DNA of 64,000 bases. It comes from Pseudomonas sp. GM78 (lineage in GTDB: Bacteria; Pseudomonadota; Gammaproteobacteria; Pseudomonadales; Pseudomonadaceae). Both the position numbers and the translations under genes were made by a program. Within the stretch, counting starts at the first letter, position 1. Each line of letters starts with the position of its first letter. A model generated the notes under the pieces. The model worked only from the letters and a program-made list of their open reading frames with translations, was not told the origin of the DNA and did no database searches. This document shows positions 60,575-64,000 of the stretch, in pieces. The stretch lies in the NCBI RefSeq assembly GCF_000282475.1, contig NZ_AKJF01000063.1, positions 1 through 64,000 on the forward strand, in the 5' to 3' direction.

Positions 60575-61462
60575 TCAGCCGCGCTGCTTCAGGCCCATTT
60601 TCTTGCGGCCTTCCGCCGGGGTCAGGACCCGGGCGCCGAGGCGGCTGAGGATTTCGCTGGCGCGTTCGACCAGTTGGCCGTTGGTCGCCAATACACCCTT
60701 GTCCAGCCACAGGTTGTCTTCCAGACCAACCCGCACGTTGCCGCCCAGCAGTACCGCCTGAGCAGCCATCGGCATTTGCATCCGACCGATGCCGAAACCG
60801 GCCCAGACCGCATCGGCCGGCAGGTTGTCGACCATGGCTTTCATAGTGGTGGTGTCGGCCGGGGCGCCCCACGGGATGCCCAGGCACAGTTGGAACAGCG
60901 GGTTGTCGAGCAGGCCTTCCTTGATCATCTGCTTGGCGAACCACAGGTGACCGGTGTCGAAAATCTCCAGTTCAGGCTTGACGCCCAGCTCTTGGATACG
61001 CTTGGCGCCAGCTCGCAGCTGCGCCGGGGTGGAGACGTAAATGGTGTCGCCATCGCCGAAGTTCAGCGTGCCGCAGTCGAGGGTGCAGATTTCCGGCAGC
61101 AGCTCTTCGACGTGGGCCAGGCGGGTCAGCGGGCCGACCAGATCAGTGTTCGGGCCAAACTCCATCGGGTTCTCGCCGGCGCCGATTTCCAGGTCGCCAC
61201 CCATGCCGGCGGTGAGGTTGACGATGATGTCGACATCGGCTTCGCGAATGCGCTCCATCACTTCACGGTACAGCGCCACGTCACGGCTGAACTTGCCGGT
61301 TTGTGGGTCGCGAACGTGGCAGTGAACCACGGTGGCGCCGGCCTTCGCGGCCTCCACGGCGGCGGCAGCGATTTGTTTCGGGGTGACCGGCACGTGTGGG
61401 CTCTTGGCGGTCGTGTCGCCAGCACCGGTGAGTGCGCAGGTGATGATGACGTCGTGGTTCAT
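60575..61462 (-). CDS. cdhC: Dehydrocarnitine cleavage enzyme (BKACE family)
   Basis: 295 residues of the beta-keto acid cleavage family. The zinc motif is [10 protein letters not shown] (H-x-H, about residue 46), with [21 protein letters not shown] and GLEDNLWL as further family signs. With acetyl-CoA it converts 3-dehydrocarnitine to acetoacetate and betainyl-CoA. ATG at 61462 follows GAAGGAAACC. It lies 74 bp after caiX. Confidence 0.93.
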   Translation of the reverse strand: MNHDVIITCALTGAGDTTAKSPHVPVTPKQIAAAAVEAAKAGATVVHCHVRDPQTGKFSRDVALYREVMERIREADVDIIVNLTAGMGGDLEIGAGENPMEFGPNTDLVGPLTRLAHVEELLPEICTLDCGTLNFGDGDTIYVSTPAQLRAGAKRIQELGVKPELEIFDTGHLWFAKQMIKEGLLDNPLFQLCLGIPWGAPADTTTMKAMVDNLPADAVWAGFGIGRMQMPMAAQAVLLGGNVRVGLEDNLWLDKGVLATNGQLVERASEILSRLGARVLTPAEGRKKMGLKQRG

Positions 61463-61536
61463 TTGGCGGTTTCCTTCAGGCGTGGTGGTCCCGTTCGCAG
61501 CCCGTTCGGGCTGCGAATCGGTGGTTCAGTTCAGGG

Positions 61537-62481
61537 TTACTTGGTGGTCAGCTTGAGGTTTTCAGCCGCCGGTTTGCCATCGAAGGTGGTCACGCCCTCG
61601 AGCCAGCGTTGCTTGTCTTGCGGGTGATCCTTGAGCCATTGCTTGGCCGATTCGAAGGCGTCCTTGTGATCCAGCAGCGGCTGCATCATCCGGCTCTCGT
61701 CTTCGGCGGTGAACGTCAGGTTGCTCAGCAGGCGACCGATGTTCGGGCACTGTTCGGCGTATTTCGGTGCGGTAACGGTCCAGACCGTGGCCATGCCTTC
61801 GTTCGGGCCGAGGGCATCTTCACTGCCGGTGAGATAGGTCATCTGTACGTTGACGTTCATCGGGTGCGGCGCCCAGCCGAAGAACACCACGGCTTCCTTG
61901 CGGCGCACGGCGCGATCCACGGCGGCGAGCATGCCGGCTTCGCTGGATTCGACCAGCTGGAACTTGCCGAGGCCGAACTGGTTCTTGGCAATCATCGCCT
62001 TGATCTGGGTGTTGGCGCCCGAGCCTGGCTCGATGCCGTAGATCTTGCCGCCCAGCTCTTTTTCGAACCTGGCGATGTCAGCGAAGGTTTTCAGGCCCTT
62101 GTCAGCCAGGTAGGTCGGCACGGCGAGGGTGGCGCGAGCGTCCTTGAGGCTTGGCGCTTCAAGCACCTTGACCTGATTGGCGTCGACGAACGGGGTGATG
62201 GTCTGGGTCATCAGCGGGTTCCAGTAACCCAGGAACAGGTCCAGGCGCTGATCGCGGATCCCGGCGAAGATGATTTGCTGGGAGGCGCTGGTTTGTTTGG
62301 TGTTGTAGCCGAGGCCGTCGAGCAATACCTGGGTCATCGCACTGGTGGCGATCACGTCGGTCCAGTTCACCACGCCCATGCGTACGTTCTGGCACGACGC
62401 AGGTTCGGCTGCCATGACACTGGCGCTCAGCAAAGCGGTACCACTGAGTGCAAGAACACAGCTGCTGATCAGTCGTTTCAT
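61537..62481 (-). CDS. caiX: Periplasmic carnitine-binding protein CaiX
   Basis: 314 residues from the ATG at 62481 (GAGGAACC upstream). The signal peptide ends near VMA-AEP. OpuAC-type fold with CQNVRMGVVNWTDVIATSA and GWAPHPMN; a paralogue of ChoX. It has no permease of its own here. In P. aeruginosa it delivers carnitine to the CbcWV core, whose equivalent (choWV) is at 50.4-52.5 kb. First gene of the carnitine operon, divergent from cdhR. Confidence 0.92.
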   Translation of the reverse strand: MKRLISSCVLALSGTALLSASVMAAEPASCQNVRMGVVNWTDVIATSAMTQVLLDGLGYNTKQTSASQQIIFAGIRDQRLDLFLGYWNPLMTQTITPFVDANQVKVLEAPSLKDARATLAVPTYLADKGLKTFADIARFEKELGGKIYGIEPGSGANTQIKAMIAKNQFGLGKFQLVESSEAGMLAAVDRAVRRKEAVVFFGWAPHPMNVNVQMTYLTGSEDALGPNEGMATVWTVTAPKYAEQCPNIGRLLSNLTFTAEDESRMMQPLLDHKDAFESAKQWLKDHPQDKQRWLEGVTTFDGKPAAENLKLTTK

Positions 62482-62689
62482 TCTCAGGTTCCTCGGCAGT
62501 TTCATTATTGTGGGTCCGGTCGTCTGTGCGCCGGTGATGTCACGTTACGCAGCTAATGTGGCACGAAAGCGCACTGCGGCGACCGACTCTTGCACTGCAG
62601 CGACCTGTGCTCTTGAATGCCTGTTGCAAGTGGCGTATCAACGTCATCACGCTACAGCCCTCTCGTTACCTGCCTATCGAGTGCGCTCC

Positions 62690-63634
62690 ATGTCCCAGGA
62701 TTTCTATTTCTTGTTGATGCCGGGTTTCTCGGCCATTGGATTCATCTCGGCCATCGAGCCGTTGCGGGTCGCCAATCGCTTTCGCGGCGAGCTCTATCGC
62801 TGGCACGTGCTGAGCGCTGATGGCGGGGCGGTGCTGGCCAGTAACGGCATGTCGGTCAACGCCGATGCGGCGCTGGAGCCACTGAAAAAAGGCGCGACGT
62901 TATTGGTGGTCGCCGGCTTCGAACCGCTGAAGTTCGCCACCCCCGCCCTGGAACATTGGCTGCGTCGCCTGGACAACGAAGGCGTGACCCTCGGCGCCAT
63001 CGACACCGGCAGCTTCATCCTCGCCGAAGCCGGCCTGCTCGACGGCCATCGCCTGACCCTGCACTGGGAAGCCATCGACGCCTTCAAGGAGTCCTATCCG
63101 CAGTTGAGCGTCACTCAAGAGCTGTTCGAAATCGACCGTCGGCGCATCACTTCTGCCGGCGGCACCGCCTCGATCGATTTAATGCTGGATCTGATCGCCC
63201 AGGCCCACGGCCCGGAATTGGCTATCCAGGTCAGCGAACAGTTCGTGCTCGGGCGCATCCGCCCGCGCAAGGACCACCAGCGCATGGAAGTCGCCACGCG
63301 CTACGGCATCAGCAACAAGAAGCTTGTTCACGTGATCGGCGAGATGGAGCATCACAGCGAACCGCCGCTGAGCACGCTGGAACTGGCGGAATCGATCAAA
63401 GTGACGCGCCGGCAGCTTGAGCGGTTGTTTCGCCTGCATCTGAACGATACGCCGAGCAATTTCTATCTGCGCTTGCGGCTGGAGAAAGCCCGGCAGCTGC
63501 TGCGCCAGACCGATATGAGTGTGTTGGAGGTGAGTATTGCGTGCGGGTTTGAATCGCCGTCGTATTTCACCCGTAGTTATCGGGCGAAGTTCGAGCGGTG
63601 CCCGCGAGAGGATCGGCGCACCGCAAAAGCATGA
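62690..63634 (+). CDS. cdhR: Carnitine-responsive AraC-family activator CdhR
   Basis: 314 residues from the ATG at 62690; a GTG three codons earlier is possible. Same architecture as GbdR: DJ-1/PfpI-like sensor (FYFLLMPGFSAIGFISAIEP, GAIDTGSFILAEAGLLDG, where Asp-Thr replaces the Cys-Thr of GbdR) and AraC DNA-binding domain (VTRRQLERLFRLHLNDTPS, ACGFESPSYFTRSYRAKF). It is expected to activate caiX-cdhCAB from the 208 bp region between the two genes when carnitine is present. Confidence 0.92.
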   Translation: MSQDFYFLLMPGFSAIGFISAIEPLRVANRFRGELYRWHVLSADGGAVLASNGMSVNADAALEPLKKGATLLVVAGFEPLKFATPALEHWLRRLDNEGVTLGAIDTGSFILAEAGLLDGHRLTLHWEAIDAFKESYPQLSVTQELFEIDRRRITSAGGTASIDLMLDLIAQAHGPELAIQVSEQFVLGRIRPRKDHQRMEVATRYGISNKKLVHVIGEMEHHSEPPLSTLELAESIKVTRRQLERLFRLHLNDTPSNFYLRLRLEKARQLLRQTDMSVLEVSIACGFESPSYFTRSYRAKFERCPREDRRTAKA

Positions 63635-63648
63635 ACACCCGAAAACCC

Positions 63649-63739
63649 TGTGGGAGCCAGCCTGCTGGCGATAGCGGTCTGCCAGACACATAAATGTCGA
63701 CTGATGCACCGCCATCGCCAGCAGGCTGGCTCCCACAGG
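63649..63739. repeat. REP pair, GCCAGC stem type
   Basis: TGGGAGCCAGCCTGCTGGCGAT and its exact inverse about 45 bp apart, between convergent cdhR and the last gene. Confidence 0.87.
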
Positions 63740-63764
63740 TAATTTGCTCTGTCAGGACGACCGA

Positions 63765-64000
63765 TTACTTCTTCATCAGCGCCGAACACGCAGCCTTGTA
63801 CGCCTCATGCTGATACTTGTTCAGCGTCTCCGGCAGCTCAAAACCATGCTTCTTGGCCTGAGCATTGATCGTCTGCGGCGACAGCAGCATCACCTCGCAA
63901 CTCTCCAGCAACTGAAAAACGCCCTCGATCTTGAACGTGGTCGGCCCACCGGCAAATTCACCTTTCTTGCTGCGCTTCTTGATCGCGATTCGATCTATCG
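63765..64000 (-). CDS. Hypothetical protein, 5' end outside window
   Basis: The last 77 codons are visible, ending ...HEAYKAACSALMKK. The visible part is lysine-rich early (IAIKKRSKKGEFAGG), then FKIEGVFQLLESCEVMLL and KKHGFELPETLNKYQHEA. Codon use and frame are consistent with a real gene. Not recognised; no function is proposed. Confidence 0.6.
   Translation of the reverse strand, partial: IDRIAIKKRSKKGEFAGGPTTFKIEGVFQLLESCEVMLLSPQTINAQAKKHGFELPETLNKYQHEAYKAACSALMKK

Overview
The window is a chromosomal segment of a Pseudomonas of the fluorescens group. The evidence is the high GC content, the gene orders (ahcY-metF behind an S-adenosylhomocysteine (SAH) riboswitch; an ArsR-type regulator next to metK and opposite tkt; tkt-epd-pgk-fba; betIBA/betT, choXWV, sdaA, gbdR and the carnitine cluster), and a dense set of paired REP palindromes. 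I see no rRNA, tRNA, IS element, prophage or CRISPR array. About 50 protein genes are supported; the first (bioA) and the last (unknown) are cut by the window edges.

Layout. 0-6.4 kb: bioA (partial), an exported flavin oxidoreductase with a lysine/alanine-rich tail, cytochrome b561 with a YceI protein, and rhlE. 6.6-10.3 kb: an orphan periplasmic binding protein, then the ahcY-metF operon with a visible promoter and an SAH riboswitch. 10.4-17.8 kb: a thioesterase, an FNT channel, an unknown protein, MFS and EamA transporters, a MAPEG protein, mltA, a class II cytochrome c lipoprotein and a DUF1090 protein. 17.9-28.4 kb: ligB, then a SahR-like regulator with metK, divergent from tkt, then epd, pgk, two small lipoprotein genes (one MliC-like) and fba. 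28.6-43.7 kb: a PL7 alginate lyase, a REC-PAS-GGDEF-EAL protein, a YgjP-like metallopeptidase, a small winged-helix protein, an ElaA-type acetyltransferase, a second orphan binding protein, a YccS-like protein, a YhiN-like flavoprotein, dbpA, an MdtD-like transporter and a TldD/TldE-like pair. 43.9-64 kb: a quaternary-amine locus.

How the genes work together. The SAM cycle appears twice, under two kinds of control that both sense SAH: ahcY-metF by a riboswitch, and metK by a SahR-like repressor with a perfect palindromic operator beside its gene. The 43.9-64 kb region takes up choline (BetT, ChoXWV) and oxidises it to glycine betaine (BetA, BetB, under BetI). It also takes up carnitine (CaiX) and converts it to glycine betaine (CdhA, CdhC, CdhB, under CdhR). 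A gamma-butyrobetaine hydroxylase-like gene closes the carnitine operon. GbdR is the expected activator of betaine use, and SdaA drains serine formed downstream.

The least explained signals are: a candidate small RNA at about 57432-57549 with its own terminator; a 226-residue orphan protein at 11803-12483; the histone-like tail on the flavin oxidoreductase; the altered EAL domain at 29595-31718; and REP stems whose two arms change together from copy to copy.
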